DNA from: Paragordius varius
Lineage: Eukaryota; Nematomorpha
Length of the DNA stretch: 64,000 nt
Reading direction: 5' to 3'
NCBI GenBank assembly: GCA_964247055.1
Contig: OZ176056.1
Location: 4,402,001 to 4,466,000, forward strand
Shown: positions 1 to 12,799 of the stretch, piece after piece
How the letters are laid out: each line of letters starts with the position of its first letter
Position numbering within the stretch: the stretch's first letter is position 1
Made by a program: the position numbers and the translations under genes
The notes under the pieces: generated by a model
Told to the model about the DNA's origin: nothing
What the model saw: only the letters and a program-made list of their open reading frames with translations
Databases searched by the model: none

Positions 1-119
1 AAGGAATACAATTTAAAAATGATCTAATTTTTCAATTAAAACTAAAATAAAATCCGAAGTTATCCCATTTATAATTTGATAATGCGGACAAAATGTTAAA
101 TTAAAATATATATTTTAAG

Positions 120-3100
120 GACATTCCATAGCCAATGGCTATTTTAACGACGAAAATACGAACAATCATATTCCGATTTGGCCAACTTTAAACCATAAAA
201 ATCCAGGTAAGAACATATATCTTATATATATATATATATAATATAACCATTAATAATAGAATAAATTTTAAACATTAAACTTTATGCACAATATAATAAT
301 TTCTTATGTTTTGCCCCTTTTATAGACTTATTTCCTATAAACTATGATTTTATAAACATTTTTGTCAATTATGAAGTTTCATATTTTTTGGGTGGCGTGT
401 TAGTCACCCTTGAACCTTACTAAGCTATATTAATCAACACCAATAGATTGGCAAAATATGGATAAAAGTATGGGTAATAGCCATGCCATTGGAAATATCA
501 CAACGAACCGAATTGATGAAGTTTATTCAAAGCCTAAGGCATACAAATTTACTAAGAACGGTTTCCCTACTATAATATAATTATTATTGATCCAATAATT
601 TTTAATTATGTATGCACCATGATTTTTTCTTCAGATTTAGACTCAAAATTAAATAAATCTCGTACGGTTTTGGCAAGTATTATTTATTAATATAACAAAT
701 TTTAACCAAATTATATCGTACCTGATATAGAGGTGAAAACACGATCAATTCCTGATTCCAACTTTATTTTAAAGATTAATGGTAAAATATTTTAATATAC
801 ACGCTTTGTTAGTATTATTATGTATATATATACTTTAATATTTCTTAGAAAAAATCATTTTGTTACTTATCTGTTCAAAATTTAGATAGCTTCCAAAATT
901 AAATTAACATTTTTAATTTTTGAATAAAGCACCTCTCAGATAAGCATATTAATAACATCCGTATTTATTTCAGGTCCTACTATCCAAAAAATTAAAAAAA
1001 AAATTTGATTATGAAAATTAAAACCCAAGTAAATGGAGAATCCTACTATTGTTAGTTTTAATGAGTAAATAAATTAAACAGTCATTAACTAGCATATATT
1101 AAAATTAAAATTATTTTGTCTCGTTTGGCAGTAAAATGGTATTTTGCTAGAAAATCAAATTTAATTTACAATTTTAATTTAAATTATATTGCCCTATCTC
1201 TACAATATTAAATAAATTCTTAACAATACCCAGAAATGAATCATCTAATTTGAATATTTACTTTTTTGTAAAACATAAAAATCTATATGATACAATATAT
1301 GGAAGAATAATAATTATTTTTTTAATATTAATTTTTGTCTTGAACAACAGGTAAATTCCAAACAATACATGATAACCATAATGATTATATAGCATATAGT
1401 ATATTTGCAACGATCATTATCGTTTAAAGCATTTTTTAAAATTTTACCTCAAATGTGACATAACTGACTTAGAGGTCAAGGAAAACTGGTTTTTTACTTC
1501 CTTTAGACATCAAAATATTACATCAATATAAGTGGTAACAAAAACAAAATCCTTAAAAATAAATTTGTTCATAGCGATGTCGATTTTGTGTTTTATATAA
1601 AAGATTTTAACATTATAAATGTTAATTAAGCTTATAATTATTTTAGATACTAAAGATATCACGGCAGAGGTTGAAAAATGGATTCAGGACAAAAATATAT
1701 CCGAAAATATTCCCGGTCAGCACTTATAATTTTTGTGATACAATTGGCTAAATTCATATGATATGCTAATTTTTTACTTTGATTGATTTTAGAATTCAAC
1801 TATACAAAGTTATTGGTTATGGCACCCAAAGATAAAACAAAAGGTTTATAATAATATTGTTAAATTAGCTAAAAAAGCAATCAATTTTTTTTTGAAACAA
1901 GGAAATTTATATTAGATTATTTATCACCAATTCAGCTCGTATTTATCTAGTTTAACTCTACTCTATAAATATGTTAACAATGAATAAATATAAATAAAAA
2001 ACCCTAAATACTATTATCTTGATCAAAGAAAAATAAATGTTATCTCCGCTTCTGAAAATAAATTAATATATTTTGATAAATTTAGACCGGGTTTTAAAAT
2101 CTCTTTGGATTATATAATTTCAATGATTAGGCTTGTTTATGACACTTATTTTTTCGATTTAGCTATTTTTTAAAATTAATTGCCTTAATTTTTTAATTAA
2201 AAGGAATTCAAAATAATATTCAATAACCTTTTATTCTGTATTTTTTAGAGATATCTGATATAGTGGCAAACATCTCCCATGCTACCAATGTCAATGTTTC
2301 TGAAGATACAAATACACATGGTTTAATGAAAATTAATAATATATTTTATTTTTATTACATTATATTTTATCAAAATTAGACGTTGCTTTAAGTAAATTTG
2401 ATTATAACATGCTTAAACTTACTGATATAGTATTACAAATTGGTAATTTTTTTCAATTATATAAATGAGGGTTATTATCCAAAACATTTCTGAGGCCCGT
2501 GAGAAATTTCAAATACAAAATTTTACGAAATTAGAAAAAATATCCTAATAAATTTTCTGATAAATTTTTCCGAAAGCCATTTGAGTTAAAAACCCTGATA
2601 AAGATTGCGTCTTTCTCGGAATTTTATAATGTAAAAGATAGGTCTGGTATGATATGAGAAATGCAATCAATTATAAAAAATTCAGCTTATATTTTTTTAT
2701 ATATATGTAGTTTTTTTTCATTAATTCAAATTTTGCTTTGCTCCATATTTTATAACAAACAGCACCTAAGATTTTGTTATATGATATAAATCTAATTACT
2801 AAGAGGCCCTGTGACACTCTGATTAATAAGGTGACCAGATTTTTTGAAGGAAAAAGCGGGACAAATCTGAGAAGGGAAAGAAGGGTCGTTGGGGGGTACA
2901 ACCAAAAATTTTTATTCATATTGTAATATTTATTTATTAACAATACACTATAAATATAAAAAAATTTGTACCTTACAAATTGTTTGTACCATATTCAATA
3001 TATTTACATGTGCATGAACAAAGGGTGAAGTGATTGGAATATTCTAAAAAAAATAAATAAAGACGAAATCATCAAAAGTGCGCCGAATGATGCAAGAAGC

Positions 3101-6100
3101 GGCACAAAATATATTTTTAACAATTTAGCGAATAATCTTAATCAAAACATTATTGGCAGATACACAACGCTATTCAAACAGCTACTGATTTTTTACCCCT
3201 GGATGTGGAAAATATAGATGTTAAAATGCTTAGACATGAACTGTTGGTTAGCTTTTTTGCCAGCGATTGAAATATTTATAAAAATATGATCTCCTAGAAT
3301 CCCATTTTTTATCACAGAACAAAGGTTCAAGTTACAAGTCAAAAAAAGTTAGAAAATAATTTTATACCATTAATCGCAATATTATAAAGCATCCAGAAAA
3401 ACAAGGCTCAATGAATAGCCAGAATACAAAAATGTATTATACAAATTGAAACGATTATTTGGAACACAAGACAGTGCACAATGACACTTTTTTATTAAGC
3501 CTCATTATTAAATAAATATAATGATTGAAAACTTATATTATGGACAACAGAAAAAAATACGTAGGATAGAAATAATAATCATTTTTAAACAAATTATGTT
3601 CCATACAATAATATTTTAATTTGCAATATCTTTACCTGAACCACTGCTATTGAACGCGTTCCACAGTAAATTAAGCAAGGACATGGAATCAAATTTAAAT
3701 GTTGAATAAAAGCCAATTTGATGTGTTCAAATATAATTTGAATTATGAAGACTTATACAATTTGAGCAATTTTGTTTATTTTTTAACACCAAAACGTTAA
3801 AGAAAATATTTTTTTCTTTGGTATATTTTTTTGTTTGAGTGAATGCGTTTTAGCAGACTGTCATCATTTTTTAAAATATTGTAGAAGTCTTCACAAGAAT
3901 TTGTCAAATTATATTTGACGGATAAAACGGCCTTTAAAGTTTCAACATTAAAATTTGATTTTTTCGATGTTTACACCTGATTTACTGTGGAAAAACGCGC
4001 TCAGTAGCAGCGTTGGTTCCAGGTAAAGATAGTGCTAATTCCACAATTTTTAAAGTATTAGTATGGAACATAGTTGGCTTCAAAATGATGAATTATTTCC
4101 AACCATTTCTTTTCTACTGATATTTTCCTGTCCATAATTTAAGTTTTTCATTACTAATATATCCTATAACTAATGAAACTCAGAAAAAATATGATTTTCT
4201 GAAAGATTAATTTTTGAGAATTTTTGGGAAATCAAATGATTTTTGAACATCGCACCAATTGAATTCTGATTTTAATGTTATGCAATGAAAATGATCAATT
4301 TCATTGAATTGCGTCGTCCAGTCGTCTAAAAAATCTTTACAGTTTGTATAAAACATTATTATATGGTACAGGATATCTTGGCGATTTATTAAGCCTTGTT
4401 TTTTTAAATTATTTATTATATTGCGGATGGTTAATGGTATAAAATTATTTTCTAACCGTTCTTGACATTAAAATTTTAGGTTACTAACTTCATTGGCTAC
4501 TTCGATTGCCGAAATTTCGTCACCTTCTATAAATTTAATAATATTTTGAAAGAAAGAAGCTTGATTATGTAAGAATTCTAACCATATTTTTGAGAGAAAA
4601 CTTTTTTAAAGTTGTAGGACATTTGTACTGTGATAAAAAAAGATATTGAAGGATCATACATTTTTAAAATTGTTTCGATAGCTGGCATAAAACCTATATA
4701 ACGAGTACAATAACCAAGCATTTTTTGAACTTCTGCATTTTCACAGAATTCTTTATGCGTTTCAACACGTACCGTGTTTATATAAAAATAAAATATTTTA
4801 ACTACTTTTTCCATATCTAGGGGTAACAAATCAGCAGCTGTTTGAATAGCGTTGTGTATGATATCCGCTGCACACCCAACGTCAATAATGTTTTGATTAA
4901 GATTATCTGTTAATTTATGAAAAATATTTTTTCTTCCCTCCTTGCTTTTCCATAGAAAGTTCGTATTGGTGTTGTCAGTGCAATATGCGATAATTTTGTC
5001 TTTTAAATTATTTTTTTCTAGAATATGCATTAACACTTCGATTCAAATTGGGGTATCTAAATACCCCAGACTAAATTTATATTAAAATTTTTAAAAAACT
5101 ACTGAAAGAAACGGTCCCAATTTAAATTTATGCTTCTATCCTGATAAATACTATATAAATATGTCAAAATATCTTGATAAAATTTTGTTTTGAAAAAAAA
5201 AGCTTCATCTCAAACTACTTCGACGCCATTTTTATTTTACAAAATTTTTGCAAAATATCGTCTTCATTTAATTTTAAGGGTAAAACTAAAGCTTATTTTT
5301 AATATAAATCACATCTAACATTGATAGAAATAGAAAAAGCGGTTTATATTTTATTATTTTTTAATTTTACAATTTGACACATGTCAAGTTGACTAAATTT
5401 TTACCTTTCAGTTTTAGCTCAAAATAAGTAATATCAAGTATTTTTGAATAAAATTTTTTATATATTTCGGTTTATTAATGTTATATAAGTGCAAAATTTT
5501 GCCATGGTTTTGATTGCTTCCATACTTTTTAAAGTATTTGATTTTAAACAGGCCTGGGGAATCCAACAACCCCAATTTGAATCGAAGGACTAAAATGAGT
5601 GTGTTGTATCCAAGTGTTAATGAAGTAAATATTATTTCAAAATTTTCACCGGGTAGAGAAATTCATTCTAAAATTATAATTCTTACTCCTGTTTCTGAAT
5701 CAAAATATCTTATTAAAGTGGGAAATAATTTTGTTTCATGGTGATTTGATGCATCAGAGTATGGGGATAAGAAATTAATTTTTAGCAAATTTTTTTGTAT
5801 TTCAGTAAATGCATGTGGCGAAAGGACATTGCACACAATGGCTTCAGCCTTTGTACGGGTACATGTAAATTTTTTATGGAATAACGTGCGAATAACCTGT
5901 GAGGTACAGTCCATAGATCTAAAGGAATGATTGTGATTAACGGCGTGAAAAGATAACACGCCCTCAGCTAGTGCCTAATTCTTTTCATCCTCTCCAAAAG
6001 CGGTTTTTCAAAAAAAATCGTCCATTTTTTAAGATGATGCCCCCATATCGAAAACATTTTTATGTTTCTGTGTTTCCATATGCTTTGTAACATCATGCTT

Positions 6101-9100
6101 GCCGCCATGTGCTAGGGTAAATTCCCCCTCGCATATAATACATTTAACAGATGATTCATTCTTCGTTTTTTTGATAAAAGGAAAACCTTTCATTAATTCA
6201 TCGTTGAATTTACAACCTCTTTTTGTGGTCATATTTTTTAAACTACTATTAGCATAATAAATATTATATTTTTTGGAATAAACGTGTAAGGTACCGATTT
6301 GTGGTATCAATTTGTGTTTTAAGCAACCGATTTGTGGTAGGTATCTTTTTAATAATGTTGGCAAGTAATAAAACTAAAATATTAGTATAATTAATATTAT
6401 ATTACCTTAATTTCTGGAATAAACGTGTAAGGTACCGATTTGTGGCATCAATTTGTTTTTTAATCTAGAGATTTGTGGTATTAACTTGGATTTTGATAAT
6501 GATGACAGTAGTAGGAAGGAAAGTGTATAATTATATAAATTTGAAAAAAATAATTTTTATTTAAAAATAAAAAATTTAAACGGATAAAATATTTGTAATA
6601 AAAAAATTTTTTTTAGATAATCGTGAAAAAGCAGGACATTTTAAAAACGTAGCGGGACGCGGGACAAGGTGTGAAAAGGCGGGACTGTCCCGCCAAAAGC
6701 GGGACGTCTGGTCACCTTATGTATTAATCACTTTTTTTTACTAAAATGGCTTTTAAAATATTTTAGGTGGGTACTCAGGTATATATTTTCAACCATCCCG
6801 AATCTTAATTTATTATATATATAATCATTATTTTACATTTTCCGTATAAATCGTTTTTTTGAAAACTGGTTTCTTTAAAATTAATACTGTTTTAATTGGA
6901 AATTAAATATAGATCAAGTGATTGAAAAATATATCCTATAACTTATGATAAATTGCATATATATTTTACAGTAATTGGCATCTTGTCTTGTACAATCGGA
7001 GCAATAGCTACCACAACTACCAAAATAAGTGCCCAAAGTATAAAAATCTTATTGAATCTATGATGTCCAATGTTACTTTTTTTATTAATAATACAGCAAA
7101 TATTAGATTTTGAAGTTGTTTAATCATTAACTATATATTATATATATATAGAAGAAATTTTTCTAAAAATTTTTAGTTTTTAAGCATCATTTAAACCCTC
7201 CTGTATTCTCTAAGATCAATAGACAAATTAGAATGTATGGGAATTTTAGTTTTTTAGGAATGGTATATTGATTTAATAAATCTGCAACTTGTGGCTATTT
7301 AGAGTGTTGAAATATTTAGAAAAAAGTTTGTTATAAAATGTTAAGCCTAAATTAAAATTGGTTAAAGTTATTTATTTTCGATGTAATTATTTAAATCAAG
7401 TGATCAGTATATTAGTAAACCAAAGTATATCCAAAAGTCCAGCACACAAAAAATTACCTCATGTAATGTAGACTGGGTCCGAAATCGGGAGGTATAAAAA
7501 TAACTTGATGAAATATATATATAAATTCTGATAAGAAAATATACCAGGATTATCATGGTAGTGCTTTTGGTTTTGGTCCTTACGAGAGATTTAAGCTACT
7601 TACAGTTTTTTGTAGGTGCTCCGTATTAGAAAATGGCATAATTTGTGCATTAGTTAAATAAAATTTTTATGATAAAAAAATATATTATACACTATTAAAA
7701 ACCAATTTTTTTTAGATGCAGGCTCCAGTTTCATATTACGCTTCTAAAATGGGCTTCTTAGTAAAATAATGACGGGATAATCAATTTATTAAATATGTGC
7801 TAAATTTTGTCAATAAAATTTTTTTAACAAAATGCATACACAAAAATTTGATTTATATCTTAAAGCGATTTACCGTTTTCTTCATGCTTTAAAATAGGAA
7901 AAAGTACACTTTAACAAAACTTTGCTAAAAATTGAATTATTGCAAAAATGTTTTTTATTAAATTATTTTTTTATGTCAAAATTTAGCATGTATTATGAAT
8001 TTGCCGCGCAATCAAGGCATTTTGCGTTTATTTTTAAAACTGACCATTTTAGAAGAGCGAAAAAATTAGGGACTTTTTTATCGAAAAATTATGATATATT
8101 TATCTTTGACCAATAAACATCATTACAAAAAATGTACTCAAATTTTGCCATTTTTTTGATAGGGCACCTACCACAAAGGTTTCAATAACTTTATACCACT
8201 CGTTAAAGCCAAGAAAGCAGGATTAATTCTAATATATTTTCCTATCATATATATTTCATCAGGTTATTTTTTGTGGACACAGTTTATATAGAAATGTATT
8301 AAAAATTTGGTTAAAGATGGTTTTGTAAAAATCCTTAAAAATATTGCATTGAACCTCGTATTCCCATCTTGGGCAGAATCATTGCTTATTTCTTGGATTG
8401 CATAATTAATATAATATAAAAATAAACCATTCTATGATAATACAATGTACAAAAATAGCGATAGAAAAATGTATCAGGATGGTGCTTTTTCGGGGGCTTA
8501 CGAGTGACATAAGAAAGTTATTTATACTTTTATGGTATGTTTCCATATCAGAAAATGACAAAATAGAGCTATTTTATGCAATAAGTTTTTTTTATAAAAC
8601 TAAATGCTTTATTCCAAAAAGAATCACTAAAATTTATTTTAACTCCTTAAAAGCAAAACAGTATTTTTATAATATTTTAGATGTGGACTCCAAAAGTCCC
8701 GAATCTTTGCTCTTCTAAAACCGGCTAGTTTTTTAAATGAATGCAAAATTGTTAGATTGGGTGATTGAATAGATAAAAAAATATTTAAAAAACCTAAGTT
8801 TATTTTTTAGCAGATTTTATTGAAGCGCACTTCATAGGTATGATGAAAACGATATAAAAACACTTTTAGATATGGTAAAAACACTTTTAAATATAATTTT
8901 ATGATGGTAAACATTTTTCTCACCTCAGATTTTGATTAAATATTTTGTCTTCGAATTTACCTCAAATGCGTTTTTATATAGAAATTAACCAAAATTTAAA
9001 AAGCAAAGAACCTTTATAAAATTTCTCAATAGATAGAAATGTTCAGCATCATTAAATTATATAGAAAAGTATTTTTATAATATATAAGATCGTTATACTG

Positions 9101-10379
9101 TTTTGTATGCCTATAAATAGTGAATACGCTCAGCAAAAACTTTCTAAATATTTGCTAAGAATTTAATTTTTCCAAAAGTACATTTTTAAATTTATTGTGA
9201 AATTTCGGCATTTTGGCGGTTATTTTATAAGAATAAGCCCGTTTTAGAAGAGCAAAAAAATTTGAGACTTTCGGAGCATACATCTTAAAATAAAAATATT
9301 GTTTTGCTTTTTATAAGTAGTTAATGATATATTTTAGTAATATTTATGTGGATGAATTAAAATATTTAAAAACGTGGTCAAATTTTGCAAAGGGCACTTA
9401 GCCTAAAAATGTAAATAACTTTTTTATATCACTAAGGGCCAAAACCAAAAACCATTCTGTGTAATAATGCATATCTTATAAAAAATATAAGATATCAAAG
9501 TAAAACTAAGACTTAAATATTTCAATTGTTTGCTAATTAATTTATGAATAAATAAGCAATATAAAAAAGATAATTAAATTTGTGGTTTAAGGTTACATGG
9601 ACTTTATTTACTATCTTGTTTAAGTTTTTAGCAGAATTTTGCGAGTAACATTATTTTATTATTTAAAACATAGTTTTCATTGATTTTGTAGCTCCAAAAA
9701 GTAAAATATGTTATTAATTATTTATGATATATTAAAAGGTTTTTGATAAATTGTCTTAAAATTTTTTGAAATTAACCGTGGAAGTGCAATTTCGAAATTA
9801 ATATTATATATTTATATTAGTTTTGAAATAGGATCACCAATAATTGTTTTAATTTTTTGCGTAATCCAAGCCAAGCAGACAAAAATATTTGGCTTAAGAC
9901 TTTCGATATTTTTCTATTTAACCAAAATATCGCTAATAAAAAATATCTGCAAAGATTGGCATTGAACTCGTTTTATTTTAATTCATTACATCATAGATAT
10001 TATTTCAAAATATGTTTACAAAATTTTCAATTCGTTACGCTAAATAACATGATTATATGTTTATACACTGCATTCAAAATCGTGGGTATATAAATATCCT
10101 GATATGAAATATATATTCTGATAGTAAATCGTATCAGTATTAATATGGTATTTTTTGGTTTTGCCCTCACGAGTGATATAAGAAATATGACTTTATTAAC
10201 TGCTTCATATCAAAATAACCGAAATTTACGCACAATGGTTAGGCAAACTTCTTTGGTGATGGTAATAGCTTAGTTCCCAAGAATATTATTTAATATATCA
10301 TAATATGCATAAATATCATCTGGGGACGGCAATGTAAAGTATTTATTGTATATCACAAGAACAATGCGTTATATCATGA

Positions 10380-10416
<37 letters not shown>

Positions 10417-12762
10417 AAAATAATTAGGTTTAATGTATTCAATATATCAAGGTGAGATGTTTGCTTATATACAATTATCTCAAGGTATAATAATAATATT
10501 CACAAGTCGTGTGGAGGTTATAATAATATAATAATAGTATACAGATAAGTTAATAGGTTAATGTACTGATATATAACGAATGTTGTGTGTTTAACCTAAT
10601 CGTGTAATAACAGGTCTATTCAAATTAGCCTCTAACATCACTTCCCCCCCCCCCTAACGAAAGCGGGCAGGTTTCTGCCGAGTTCTTGTCGGGGACCGCC
10701 GTTCTTGTGTTTTAGCGGGGGAGTAGATAGTCTCAGGTTTCTGGGTATTATCATTATTTGTCGGCTGTCGGAGTAATTGGTTCGATTTTGTCCCTTGAAT
10801 TGATCGTGTTTGGTTGCGTTCCAGCGATTGTTCCATCATCCGTGGCAGTGGTTACCTCCTCCTCATTTGTGTTGCTGGCAGTGGTCGGCTGTGGTTGTGG
10901 TTGTTGTACTATTTGGTCAGCGTGTTTCCTCACAACTTTGTCTCGGTCCTTGTCCCATACCTTGTATGAAAATAACCCTGTACGGTCCGTAATCTCTCCG
11001 GTGCGCCACCCTGGACTTAATTCATTTTTAATCATTACCTGGTCATTAATGGCAAACTGCCGTAAGGGGGGCCGGTGCATCTAACAATCTCTCCCTACTA
11101 TTAAACCAGGTTAAGGGCGTATGGGGGGTACGCCTAAACATTAACTGGGCCGGGGTTTCTTTCGTTGTTGAGTGTATAGAATTTCTATACGCCCATAAGC
11201 TAGTGTTATACGCTTCGTGGGTGGATAACCCATTATTTTTTATTCTTTTGTATTTATTTTTTATTGTACCTACTAACCTTTCTACCATCCCATTACTCTT
11301 AGAGTGGTAGGGGGTAACCTTAATATGTTTCACCCCTAACGTACTTAAGGTTGACGTAAAGTACTCGTTACTGAAGTACGAAGCGTTATCGCTCACGATC
11401 TCTCTTGCAAAGCCAAACCTTGCAAACGTTTCTTCTAATTTGTGGATTATACTCGCTGCAGTTACCTTTTTCAACATAAATCCTTCTGCCCATTTCGAGG
11501 CACTATCAATTATCAACAACCAATACAAACCGTCTACCGGTCCTATCAATATGCAAACGCTCCCACTAGCAACATTGTGATCCCACTGATACGTGGAATT
11601 CTAAGTGACATTCGGCCTACTACGTTGGCACGATTCGCATTGAATACTGGCTTTTACCAGGTCATTTTCTAATTCTGGCCAATAACACGTAAATCTGGCC
11701 ATCGCTTTCATGGTCTCTACGTTGTTATGCCCGCTGTGTAGGTATCTCACCATCTCTTTTTGGAGGGGTTTCGGAATTACAATCCGATCATTTAAACTTA
11801 ATAAGCCATATTGATGTGCCAACTCGTCTTTACAGTTTACAAACTTTTTTAATTCTGGAGAACTCCAGTCATGGTTGTTTAACGCTTTAATTACTTTTTG
11901 TAATACTGAATCTAATGCGGTTTCTTTTCTAATTTCATCTCTGCCGCACGTTATGATAATTCAAAAATCACAAATATCTGGTAACCCCATAATCTTCATC
12001 ATAGGCAAGATCTCGTCAATCAGCCATCTCGATAAATAATCAGCTCTATTTTGAGCCCCTTTTTGATGACTTATTTCAAAGTCGTATTCATTTATCATAT
12101 TAATCCACCTTAGTATTAGTTTGCCATTAATGACCAGGTAATGATTAAAAATGAATTAAGTCCAGGGTGGCGCACCGGAGAGATTACGGACCGTACAGGG
12201 TTATTTTCATACAAAGGGTGGGACAAGGACCGAGACAAAGTTGTGAGGAAACACGCTGACCAAATAGTACAACAACCACAACCACAGCCGACCACTGCCA
12301 GCAACACAAATGAGGAGGAGGTAACCACTGCCACGGATGATGAAACAATCGCTGGAACGCAACCAAACACGATCAATTCAAGGGACGAAATCGAACCAAT
12401 TACTCCGACAGCCGAAAGCACAAATAATGATAATACCCAGAAACCTGAGACTATCTACTCCCCCGCTAAAACACAAGAACGGCGGTACCCGACAAGAAGT
12501 CGGCAGAAACCTGCCCGCTTTTGTTAGGGGGGGGAAGTGATGTTAGAGGCTAATTTGAATAGACCTGTTACTACACGATTAGGTTAAACACACAACATTC
12601 GTTATATATCAGTACATCAACCTATTAACTTATCTGTATACTATTATTATATTATTATAACCTCCCCACCACTTGTGAATATTATTATTATACCTTGAGA
12701 TAATTGTATATAAGCAAACATCTCACCTTGATATATGCGAATACATTAAACCTAATTATCTT

Positions 12763-12799
<37 letters not shown>

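Larger units (their letters stand above)
2828..6718 (-). mobile_element. hAT DNA transposon, decayed, in a MEG-A intron
   Basis: Ends are inverted: AAGGTGACCAGAT at 2828 and GTCTGGTCACCTT ending at 6718, followed inwards by GC-rich GCGGGACA-type subterminal sequence. This terminus type is typical of hAT elements with BED-finger transposases. The flanks TGATTAA and TGTATTAA look like a slightly decayed 8-bp target duplication. It sits in the MEG-A intron between exons 2380-2442 and 6767-6778 and carries a transposase pseudogene, an inverted transposase fragment and a nested MITE. Confidence 0.85.

Noticed and set aside
973-1005. Possible MEG-A exon after TTTCAG
   Set aside because: In phase 1 it reaches a stop after about 11 codons, has no GT donor, and has no MEG-B counterpart.
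9857-10093. 78-codon open frame on the + strand
   Set aside because: No family resemblance, runs into a foldback repeat end, not bordered by phase-1 splice sites, and no counterpart in MEG-B.
10654-12540. Several overlapping open frames on both strands
   Set aside because: They are frames and shadow frames of the gypsy fossil and its inverted arm, not host genes.
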